A stretch of 64,000 nt of DNA from Forficula auricularia (taxonomy: Eukaryota; Arthropoda; Insecta; Dermaptera; Forficulidae), in assembly GCA_024734495.1 (NCBI GenBank), contig JALMQS010000099.1, positions 65,322,291 to 65,386,290 on the forward strand, given 5' to 3'. The notes below the pieces were generated by a model. It saw only the letters and a program-made list of their open reading frames with translations, was not told where the DNA came from and did not search any database. Made by a program: the position numbers and the translations under genes. Shown one piece after another: positions 19,601-31,600 of the stretch (position 1 is its first letter; each line of letters opens with the position of its first letter).

Positions 19601-22600
19601 ACACTCCATCCGTACCCTAACCGACGAACACCCCCCCGTGCCCAAGCCCCGCCCCCATACCACCACCCCAATACTCCATCCGCACCCTAACCCACGAAAT
19701 CCACCCTCACACCCCACTCCCACCCCCACAGCCCCCGAAACCCTTCCAGCACCCCTACCCCCGCACAATGCGCCCATGCCCAACCCCCGCCCCCACACCA
19801 CCACCCGTACCCCACCCACTTCTTTTTTTTTTTTTTTAATGCAATCGAATGCAAGAAGGGGTGCACCAGTAAAGATGTAGCCCCTATGGATCTCGAAAGA
19901 CCCTTGCATTACCGAAGAGAAGGGAAAGTTGATTAAGTGAGAGGGTGTAGACGTAGGTGTCTATGTACCCTGGTTTTGAAGGTTTGAAGATCATAGGTGC
20001 TGGGAAAGATAGAGGCTGGGAGAGAGTTCCAGTTCCTTGAAGTCATGGGGATATATGTATTCGCGAATGAAGTGGTCCGGCACTTTTCCAATTTGACCGC
20101 AAAAGAGTGTTGGGAGTCGGCAAAACGTGTGCTGCGTGCAAAGCATGCTTTGGGGGGAATTATTGATTTTATCTCATCAGAGCACCTGCCGTGATAGTAT
20201 CTATAGAAAAGGGAAAGGGCAGAGACATCTCTTCGATGAGCCAGCGAGTCGAGGGAGTCGGTGAGGGTAGAATCGTCAATTAGCCTGACGGCTCGTTTCT
20301 GAATTGCATCAAGGGTAGCAAGAGAATATTTTGAGGCTCCTCTCCACAGATGAGAGCCGTATTCGAGACAGGGGCGGATTTGGGCCTTGTAGATGGTGAG
20401 AAGTTGTGGGGGTTTGTAAAATTGCTTGGACCTGAATAAGAAGCCAATCTTCCTTGCTGTAGATTTCGCCACAGAGGAGATGTGTTCATTCCAAGACAGG
20501 TCAGATGCGACAGAGACGCCCAACATGGATAGGCTGTCACACATTTTCTCGGACCCCGCACCCCATCCACCCCGTGCCTTCCAGCCATGCCCCCCCCCCG
20601 CGCCTAGCCCCTGGACCCCAACCCCGCTACGCCCCTGGACTCCACCCCGCACCAGGCCTTGCACTCCCTCCCCTACTCCTGCCTCACTCTCTCACCTCAC
20701 CCTCATTCTACCCCGCGCACCCCATACTCTAACCCATCCCCACTCCATTCCACCCCCGCACCCACCCTCCGCACCAATTTTTTGCATTTCTAGCCTTCTA
20801 GTGACCCACAGATTATGTATACAAAATTTGGTTGGGTTTGGTCCAAGATAAAATTTTTTCATTTTTTGACCCTCCCCTCATTTTGGGTGGTTAGTTTTTG
20901 CATTTCTAGTTCTCTAGAGGCCAGAGATTATGTATACAAAATTTGGATGAGTTTGCTCTAAGGGCAAGACGAGTCTTAAAATAGTTTTCACTTTTAATTC
21001 TATTTAAAAGGAATATTGTAAATTCACCTTATAAACATCATAGTGAGATATGATGGAATCAAAACAAGTATAGAGATCATTAAGCAGCTCTACCACTTGC
21101 ATCGGTGTAGACTCCGCTGAAAGTTGGGTGAAACCAACTATATCACTGAAGTATATAGTAACACACTCGAAGGCTTCAGCCTCGACCCGTGCACCTCGCT
21201 TCAGAGCCTCCGCAACAGACCTGAAATATCCATTTGAAGCAGAAAGCCCCCGAAAAAAAATTACAAGAGTTGAAATTTAGATAGTTTTTGAACGCTAATA
21301 ATTCGTATTGCATTTACTCAAAATCGAAATCTCGCTAGAGTTAAAAAAATTTTCATCTATTTACAAAAATGCATGGCGCCACACTAAATCCAGAGGTTGG
21401 CAACGGATAACCACCCCTGTGAACAATTTCCGAAGAAAGATTAAAACAAAATAATTGTCAACGCTCGGAACGAATATGGCACTCAGTAAGTCGGAGAGAG
21501 GACTTCATTAATGATCCCTGGGTATATCCCAGAAGGGAATATAGTGGAAAATTTAAAAATTTTATTTCCCTCGTAAATGATCCCATCCAAAAGAATTCTC
21601 TATATCGAAAAAGATCGTTCTAAAAATAATATTTATAGGTTGTATTATTGTATTAATAAAAAAAATACTGCAGTCTGGTGGGTTTTATTTTTAAATTAAC
21701 AAAAAATATTTTCTTAAGTCGACGTTTCAATACTTCTTGGTTATTGTTTTATTTACCAAGAAATTGAAATACATTTATTTTAAACAATACAATTAATATT
21801 TTCGATGGCAAGACAAAAAATATTTTCTCAACACCAACGAGCACTGTAAAAGGAGACAAAAAGTAAACTGATTACATGTTTCCTTAATTGACTCTTTGAA
21901 CCCTGAAGGAGGGAAGATCCTTCGAAACGGCGGTTCAAACGTTGTAAAAATAAAATTTTCCAATAAATATCCTTTTATTAGGAATCATCTTTTTGTTTAT
22001 CTCTGAACTGCCTTCCATTTAATCTTCAATATTATATCCAAATCATCGAATAAAATATAATTAGCATCTCCTTCATTTATATATGTATTCGCTCCGTGCA
22101 TCCTCTCTGGTGGGGATACGAAAATCGCTCGAAGCGCACGAGGCGGTGAAAAAAGTAAAAACAATCTGGAAATATTCAACAGCATTGATAGACAATGATT
22201 TTTAAAAATGGGTCATACTTTGTGTTGTGTAGTGAATTTTTTAAAACGAACTTATTTTTAAGTCAATATGAAGACAGACAAAAGTGTTGAAATGTCGATA
22301 TAAGAAATAAAATAAACAAATAATTTAAAAATAAAAATTAGCTACTCTTCTTTTTTCTATAAAAGTTTATTTTTTCAATATTAGAATAAAAAATTAAAAA
22401 ATTAAAAATTAACATTAAAATTGAAACAAAAATATAAATTAATCCAACTGAACTTAATAATAAAATAAAATACATATAATAAATAATACCCCAAAATGAC
22501 AAGAAGCTGCATTACTTTGGGAGCATCCGGTACAGAAGAGCGTCAGTTTTTTTCTTTTCCTCGCTTAATTGCATTGTGCGTTCTTGAACAAGACCTTCCA

Positions 22601-25600
22601 AATTTGAAGCATATTTTTCCATTATGGCTAACATATTATCGAAAATGTTGGGTTTGCTGAAAGAAAGGAATTATAACGACTTATTTAATAGAAGAGATGA
22701 AAAAATTTAATTTGATCTCTATTTAATTTTAAGACAAATTATAATAAGGATAATGTTTAACATATTCAGAGTCGCCGAGAGTATTACCTTCGGGGTTAAA
22801 TCTTATTGTAAACCTTCATATAAACATTGGTTAAAATTATTTTCTCTTTTAGGGTTTTGTATACAAATTGGGATACTATTAGTGTGGCTATAACAAGTGA
22901 CAGAACATTGTATAATAGCTCGTACACTAACTAAGATACAAACTTAAAATTTACAAGTTATATGTTTTCATATAAAATTTAAAATTGCTTAATAGTCAGT
23001 TAATTTCTTAAGAAATCAAGAGAAATTTTTTTCTACTAAATCAAAGCTATCATGGGTAATTTTTATTACATGTAAGAATGATTGTATCAATCCCTTTAGT
23101 GTGATTAGGGTTTGCAATACTGGAGCAAATCTAAATATTTGCCTCGTTGTCCTTTATTTTCTAGGAGCACCGGTCTCTCGTCTGATGGATTTGGACAAAT
23201 ATATTTTTGTATTACTTTTGTACTATTGTTTGTGCAATTTTTTTTTATAGCTAATACCGAAAATACCGGTATATTATATCTTAGCAAATACTGGTTTTAG
23301 CACGAAATACAGGTATTCGGTATACCGGTATATACCTATTATATGTCAGACAGGTTCGTCTCGGAAGGCAAATAATTGACCCGGATTGCATTTTTGTCAA
23401 CTCGGGTTCTATTCTCGAACGAGTGAAGAAACTTCTGACATGTAATAAAAATTATCCATAACATCTTGGATTTAGTAGATGTCTATCTCTAGTAATTTCT
23501 TAAGATAAATGTATCATTGTTTTATCAGAAATCAAAAATCATATTAAATTGAATATTTTTGAGAAGATCAAATATTTTTAGTGTTAAAAATTGCAAAAAA
23601 AAAAAATTATTTTGCATTCAAAAATACTGGTGTTCTCCAATGCTAACAATTTCTATATCAAAATTAATTATTTTTATTAGAAAATCATAAAATGGTGTCA
23701 CCTATTAAATCCGATAGAATGGAATATTTTTAATTATATGTCAGAGATTTTACGCGTTTACATATGCCAGAGGTTTGCATCCCGCAGGTGAGCCAGATGG
23801 CCCGGATTGCTGTTACTGGCACTCGGGTTCGATTCCCGAGGGGGTGAAAAACAACCCCTCTGACATATAATTAAAAATATTCCATTCCATCGGATTTAAT
23901 AGATGACCATCTTATGATTTTCTAGTAAATTTGAATCTATTACCATCGGCAAATTGAAATCTTTCAAATTATTTTTATAAATAAAAATGTTCTAATGTGA
24001 AGATATCAATATAAAAATGAGCTAATAAATAAAGCTATATTTTTTATTTTTTTTAATATTTAATTCAATTTAAAATGATGATGTCAGGGGCGACAAAATT
24101 TTTTTTTAAGACTACATTTGTCCCTGATTTCTTCAAATACTAAGTTTTAAAAAACTAATGTAACATTTTACTACATTATAAAAAACTGCTATGATCAAAT
24201 TGCCTGCAATTATCTACTAAATTATAAAGAAAAAAAAGATGACATGTTCTGATGTGGCCATCCACTTGACTTTACCATACAACCTGGGCCCTCACTTATA
24301 TTTAATATTTAATAAAATTATTTATAATCATGTAGGGCAGGAGGGTTAGTTTTTGCATTTTTAGAGCTCTGGTGTCCCACTGATTATGTATACAAAATTT
24401 CGTTGAGTTTGCTCAAATGGCCTAGATTTTTAATTATGAACCCCCTCCACCACCCCCCTTAATTTATGACCGATTTGCACCAAAATCTAATCAGCTCTTA
24501 ATCTCAATGGACCAAAACTATGTGTGAAATTTGTTTTCGATGGTTTTTTGAGCTAGCTCGTCCAGAAAAATTTGGTAACGCACAGACTAACTAACAGACA
24601 ACCAGACAACCAGACTAACTAACAGACATTTTGACAAAACAATTATTATCTCAAAAAATATAATTTTTTCGATATACACTTATTAGAGCTTTTTTGTAGA
24701 GCGAAATGCCATGGTTTCGCTCAATTTTTTTAATTAAAATAGTTTTAGCCATTTTTTGAGATATTTTGAAAAAAAGAAGGAAAAAAACCACTTTTTTCAT
24801 GCACGATAACAATACTTGACCATACCCTGTAACGTAAAGTAATAACTAAGTATTTCTTAACCAAATATTATAAAATAAGTTTACATAATTTTCTTAAAAA
24901 TATCAACTTTTTATCAATAATATTAAAAAATTAATTTTAATAATATTTTTGATTGAACACATTAAACTCAAGCCAAAGACCGGGGGGAGGGGCCCAGGGC
25001 TACAGTCTCTCTCTCGACAACTTTGAATATATTTTTCTCTCTCTATTTGAAGAAGCATGGTTTCTTACAGGCCCTGGTGCATTTCCTTGAGTTTGACTCG
25101 AACATAACGGATGTCAGGTCTCTGATCCGGATCTTCGTGCCAACAGCTTTGCATACAACGCACCACATATTCAGCAGCGCCTAATCGTTGAGTCTCGGGT
25201 CGGAGAGGATCAGAATCTGCCCTCAATTAACCGGGCTACAATTTCTAAAATAAGACATCATTTAACCAATTCAAGAGTAAATCAGAAGAATTTCGACCAA
25301 AATTTCGTAGTTTTAAGTAAACTTCATACAACCAAAAACCTAGATCTTTGAAACCATGATTGAAAAATAAGTAATTAGAATTTTGTATATTAATATAATC
25401 ACAACAAACAAATTTTAAATGTTTGACGGAATTTAGAAAGAAAACTTAAATATAGAATATGTCTAAAACGGTGATTTTATGTTGAAGAGTAAAACATATA
25501 TAAAAAATAAATTAAAATTTGTTCATCTTTATTTACTCATTACCGACTAGTTTTTGAAAAGTATATACAAAACCCATACTCATGGTATTTGTCGAAACTA

Positions 25601-28600
25601 GCCAGTTTTGAGTAAATAATGATTAAAATTTTTTATTTATTTCCTTTATTTTTTTACATATGAACAGGAATTTTGGAATCGAAAAAAGTACGAGTTTTAG
25701 GGATATTCAAAAGTGATCCCGGGGGATGTTTTTTGACAGGCCCTAGTACCGGTTCTACTGAACCTAAATAGATGAAATTTTTATCATTTTACTCGTAATC
25801 TAAAGAGCTTTCATTTATCTAATGGATATCTTTTTGATTTGAAAAACCGTTTTAGAGCTATTCAAGAAAAACTGAAAAAACTCCGAAATTTTCTTATTTT
25901 GAGGCGCATAGAAAAATTTCCACAACACATATTTGGGGAGAAAACTTAGGGTAGTAATATTGGAGTACCAATAAAGGTATTCCAGCAATAAAATCTTTAC
26001 CGGGAATTAATTCCTGTTAAAATCGAAATTTTCCTAGACTAAACATAACAGTTGGATATTTAAAATTAGAAAATCTAAATAATTTATGTATCATAAATAA
26101 AATCTGATCGGCTCTGGAAATGTGGACATGAACAATTTTTTGGTGTGTTAATTTTTATTTTAGTAAGCCAATTAAGTATTGATATTAATATTGAACCCTG
26201 TTACTAGTATTTTAAAGTATTTAATAGCTGTGACTATGATAGGAATATTCGTGCACACCTTTGTCACTCAAGGTGCATTGGCTCCAGGGGCCTGCTCTGG
26301 AGACCACTTGATAGAGTACCAGCCCAAAGGAGTAAATATCTCCTTTCTGGGTGCCCCTCGGAGGAGGGTTCGTTAACCTGAGCAGTTCCGGGGCCCGCCA
26401 GAGCTGTCTGCGCAATTCCCGAACTTCCCAATCCGGCTCTTCCTGACCCGCCTGTCCTGCCAACATTAAATGCAGCTTATCCTTAGATACTCACCGATTT
26501 ATTCCAATTCAAGTTAATATATCGCTAATCACATTAAATATATATTATTATAATAAAACGTGAAAACTCACTAATAAAAATGTTTAAATTCTACAATTAA
26601 AAAGGGTAGGTATAAGCAGAGCCGTAGCGTGATTTACGGCGCTTGGTGCAAAAGAATAAAATGCCCCCCCCCCCTTTTTTATATTTTTTATTACAATAAA
26701 AAAAATGTTTTTTGTGAATAAACGTTTATTTAAAATTATTATTCAAATGTATTAAATAAACAAATATAAGTTTATAAGTAATAAAAATTATTTAAATAAA
26801 TTGAATGGTACTTACTTCAAATAAATGTTGATATAATATTATATTTTTATACAACTAAGAAATATATCACTTTTAGACTTTAACCACTACAGCCTAACTT
26901 ACAAACTCTTAAAATATTCTCAAATAAGCTGACGTGTTCTGGTGTGGCCATCCACTTGACTTTACCATACAAACTGGCCCCTAAAATTATTTATAATCAT
27001 GTAGGGGTGGGGGGGTCAGTTTTTTTATACTTCTGGGGACCCACTGATTATGTATACAAAATTTGGTTGAGTTTGGTAAATGGCCAAGATTTTCATTTTT
27101 TGACTCTACACCTCCCCCTCCTATTTTGGGCGGTTAATTTTTGCATTTTTAGACTTCTGGGGTCCCACTGATTATGTATACAAAATTTGGTTGAGTTTGG
27201 TAAATGGCCAAGATTTTCATTTTTTGACCCCTCCCGCATTTTGGGCGGTTAGTTTTTGCATTTTTGACTTCTGGGGGTCCACTGATTATGTATACAAAAT
27301 TTGGTTGAATTTGCTCATATGGCCTAGATTTTTAATTTTTAACCGCCCCCCTCCACCCCCTTTAATTTTTGGTCGATATGCGCCAAAATCTAATCAGCTC
27401 TTAACCTCAATGGACCAAAACTACGAGTGAAATTTCGTTTCGATATTCACACTAGTTTTTGAGCAAGCTGAGTCCACAAAAATTTGGTAACGCACAGACT
27501 TACCGACAGACTAACAGGCATTTTTATAAAACAATTATTATCTCGAAAAATGTAATTTTTTCGATGTTCACTTATAAGAGATTTTTTGTAGAGCGAAATG
27601 CCATGGGTTCGCTCAATTTTTTTAATCAAAATAGTTTCAGCCGTTTTTGAGATATTTCGAAAAAAATGGAAAAATACGACTTTTTTCATGCACGATTACA
27701 ATACTTGACCATACCCTGTATGGTAAAGTAAAAAGGAATGTAAAATGTAACAAAATTTTATTCTCATGTGTGTAACTCTACTGATATGAGTAGTAGGTTC
27801 AACTGAAAAATAATCTTTGAAATATTTTGGAAAATTAAATGCATTACTGGATTACTAAAAAATTTTTCAAGGTTAAAACGTCATCTCTATTGTTCGCCAC
27901 TTTTATCGTTCGGCGCATTTTTATTCAGGCACCTCTATCATGCGGCATCTTTATCGTTCGGCGCCTTTATAATTCGGCGTCTAGTGCCGGGGCACCGCTC
28001 CACCACCCACGCTATGGCTCTGGGTATAAGTAGTAATAAATAGTGGGTCGAATAATATGATCAAAAAATTGAGATAAAGGTATCCAAGGCTCCACTTATT
28101 TTCATTGATAAAAATAAGCTAATAAGGATATCTACTCGTTTTTATTAAATAAAAGTATCATTCGGAAAATTAATGAAAAAAAAATTTGGATAATTTTTTG
28201 GGTAAATGTATCGAAGATTCACTCCACCAATTTTCTTTGATAAAAAATTAACTAATAGAGATATCCAAATGCTTTTATTTGTAAGATTTAAAATTTAACC
28301 TTCAATAAATGCAATCACCAAAATTGAAAAGCTACATATAATAAATTAATTTATTTATTAATATAGATGCTTTATCCCTGAAATAAATAATGAAAAAAAC
28401 AAAAACAATTTTTAATCATATAAAATATATTTGTACAATATTTTTCTTTTTACTTTTTTATTACAAAAATACATTATGTTCATAGTCATTATATTAATCT
28501 AAAATCTTAAATTTATATTAATTTTATCTTTTTATTTTATTTTATATGAACGTATATAGGTACACAGTTATTCGCTACGCTAGGCAAACGGGGTTTGAAT

Positions 28601-31600
28601 CAACTGGAAAATTTTCACTTTTTTGCTTATTGTATTTAGAAATGTCTGTAGGGTGGTGAAAAATTATTTTCAAACATGAATTTTGTATGTTTGGCTTCAG
28701 ACTGTCGGTGTGTGAATAAATAGGTCTTTTTTTGATTTCAATTTTCACAAAAATTCAAAAATTTAAGCTCTTAGGAAGTTTATACTGGGGCTAAAATATT
28801 TATACTATTTCCAAAACAAACAAAGAATGGATTATATTTTAGGGTTTTAGTTTTAGAGCAGGGTTTCCCACCCTGAGGTCCGTGGACCTATCTTAGGGGG
28901 TCTGCGGACAAAATAAAATAAAATTATAAAGTAGTGTAATTATTGGATTATGGACCCATTTCATCTAAATGTTACAGACATAAGTAGGAAATAATTTAAT
29001 GCCTCCTGCACCCCTCTAAACACATTGCTCTAAAAAACATTTCTATGAATAAAATGCTGCAATATTCGGCTAAAAAATAAAGCAAAACCTCCCCCTCTGT
29101 ACTCAACATTAAATCCTGAGACTAATTCGAATTCTCCGTCCACAAGGTCAAACGGTCTTCGATTGGTTTCAGCTAAACTTGAAATTAACCAATATCGAAG
29201 GGGGCCCGCTCCCCCACAAACCACATATTGTTGAAATTCAAGAAAATCTCCCATTTTAAAGGTCCTCGTTAACCCCACAAAAAACAACAAGATTAAAGCC
29301 AATCTTACTTCATAAGAAATAGTTTGAGCCAACGCACGAACACCACCCCCCCAACACGGCATAATTAGAATTCGAAGCCCTTCGAGCCTTGAAGTCCTCA
29401 TTGCGAGATTATTTTCCAAAATTGGATTATGAACGCATTTCATGTAAATGTTACAGACATAAAAGGCCTGACATCTATCCAAGAAAATCAATTAATTGAA
29501 ATAAGTTGTGATTCGACTTTACAAAGAAAATTTAAAGAATCTGCTTTGACAAATTTTTGATTAAATTGAAAATCTGATTTATACGAAGTTATCGGAATTG
29601 GCGCTGAAGCAGTTGTTGCCTTTCGCCACAACATATTTGTGCGAAAAAGATTTTTCCACTCTTTTGTTTAAGGATCCAACTTAGCAACATCAACCCAAGC
29701 ATTAAGACTTTGAAAAAAGGCAACACCAACCATCTCATTAAAATTAAATAAAGATATATACAATTTTGTAGGTATAGACCTATGTAAATATTACAAATAA
29801 AAATATTAAAAGCGGGTTTTCTTGTTGTATTTTTAGGGGCCTGCGATTCATGGTAAGGTGGCACTAGGGGTCCGCTTTAGGAAAAAGGTTGAGAAACCCT
29901 GTTTTAGAGCAACTGAAAAAAAAAATTAAAAAAGAGTTCGAATGTATATATGGTGGTGAACCATTGAATGATTGATTATGAGCTAAAATTTAGAAGACAG
30001 ATTTGTAGGTATTAATAAATTGCATCTCTATACTAAGCGAGTTCAAACTGTTTAGTGACAAAAGTGCCATTTCGATCATATTTGCACAAAGCTTAGCGAG
30101 TTTTGAAAAAGTTTTCACATTTTCTTTCAATTTTTTTATTGAATTTTCAAACCTTTTAATAAATAAATTAATTAATAAATATTTACAATTTTTTAAATCA
30201 GTTAAGAATGCTACTTTGATGAGTTCATCCATTTTTGAACGTAGCTGTGACTTTTAACATTTTCTTCGGGTTCGTCTTCGTTTTGAAAGGAGATATGTTT
30301 CTGATATTCATCAATTTCAGGTTCCTCTCCATTTTCTTGTTTCCATTCTCGATATTCAAATTTCTTCAAAAATCTCAAGTTGTTTGATACAAAAGTTAAT
30401 TTCCCGGCCTTTTCCAAACTGAGCATGTTTTGTTCCGCTCTATGAATCACATTATAACTATTATCCTTGGCAACATTAGTCGGGGGCATTTGCAAAAGAT
30501 TCACAGCGATTTTGCCTAATTTCGAATTGAAACAAGTTCCCTTCCACCAGACGACAGAATCGACGTTTAGCGAAGATTTTTTCACATAAGAATTGCCAAA
30601 GAAACCTTCCTTGGCGCGATATTCGGAAAGTTCTCGGATGATTTCTGTCGCAGCTTCAGGGTCGAACATTTTCGTTACTTGATCGTCGATAAATTCCATC
30701 CCATTTAGTTGTTCGTCCGTGTTGAGACCATCGCCATTGTACCTGGGGTCAAGCATATTCGCTGCAAAATGAATATTTTTAAGAGCCGCTCTTCTTCTTT
30801 TATGAAAAACTCGCAATATAGAAGCATTTTCTGTATTAGTTAGCGGACTATCTGGGAGGTAACGTTCTAAATGACGATGCAGTTCTTTAAAGCATTCTAC
30901 TACCAAACTTAACCGGGTATTTTCACTTTTTAATACAGTAATCCATTGGAAAATTGGATAAAACAAATCATGAATCTTTTGAATTGTAATCCAATAATCA
31001 ACATTCAAGATTAAATTAATATTTCGATTACTTAATTTTATATCATAGTTTTCATTTAAAAGAAAATTTCTTAAAACATCTTTAACAGTGAGTAAACTTT
31101 TTAAAGAATCGAAAAATGTTTTATTTGCTAGTTTTAGTGAATCACTAGGATTCTTTTCCCGTAAGATTAAATTTAAATTAGAACGTAAAATTTGACAAGT
31201 GTTAATCTCTTTGATTATTTCATTAATTGTCTGTTCAATTCGGGCTACGGTTGCAGAATATAAAATATCGCTAAAGAGGACATTTAAAATATCACTGGCA
31301 CAAATGTACACAGCAAGGTGGCGATATTTTTGCCCAAGTATCGCCGTCGCTTTTATCATTATTGGATCGTTATCAATAATAATCGCCTGAAATTTGCCTA
31401 TACCAACTTCAATTAAAATTTCTTCAATCTTTTTAGTTAAAAAATCAGGTGTGTGACGTTCTGTTTTTGTACCGATGGTTTTATAAAACACAGGGTGTGG
31501 CGTTGTGACAATAAAATTAATAACCGCAACGTTACTTTGAGTACAACATTGTAAACCTAAAGATGTCGCGCTTGTAATTTTATTTTTAATTTTATTTTTC

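Larger units (their letters stand above)
28859..29901 (+). mobile_element. hAT element remnant with exact 8-bp duplication
   Basis: Ends CAGGGTTTCCCA and GAGAAACCCTG, flanked by TTTTAGAG on both sides (28851-28858, 29902-29909). Near 29500-29680 the plus strand encodes hAT transposase text ([15 protein letters not shown], then [19 protein letters not shown]), as in ZBED5/FAM200-like elements. A mitochondrial fragment is embedded at 29040-29400. Confidence 0.83.

Noticed and set aside
19476..19880. 134-codon Pro-rich frame and opposite Gly-rich frames
   Set aside because: Product of the C-rich low-complexity repeat on both strands; continues into the LINE tail with no coding signature.
20426..20851. 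141-codon frame on the plus strand
   Set aside because: Antisense to the LINE reverse transcriptase, then C-rich repeat.
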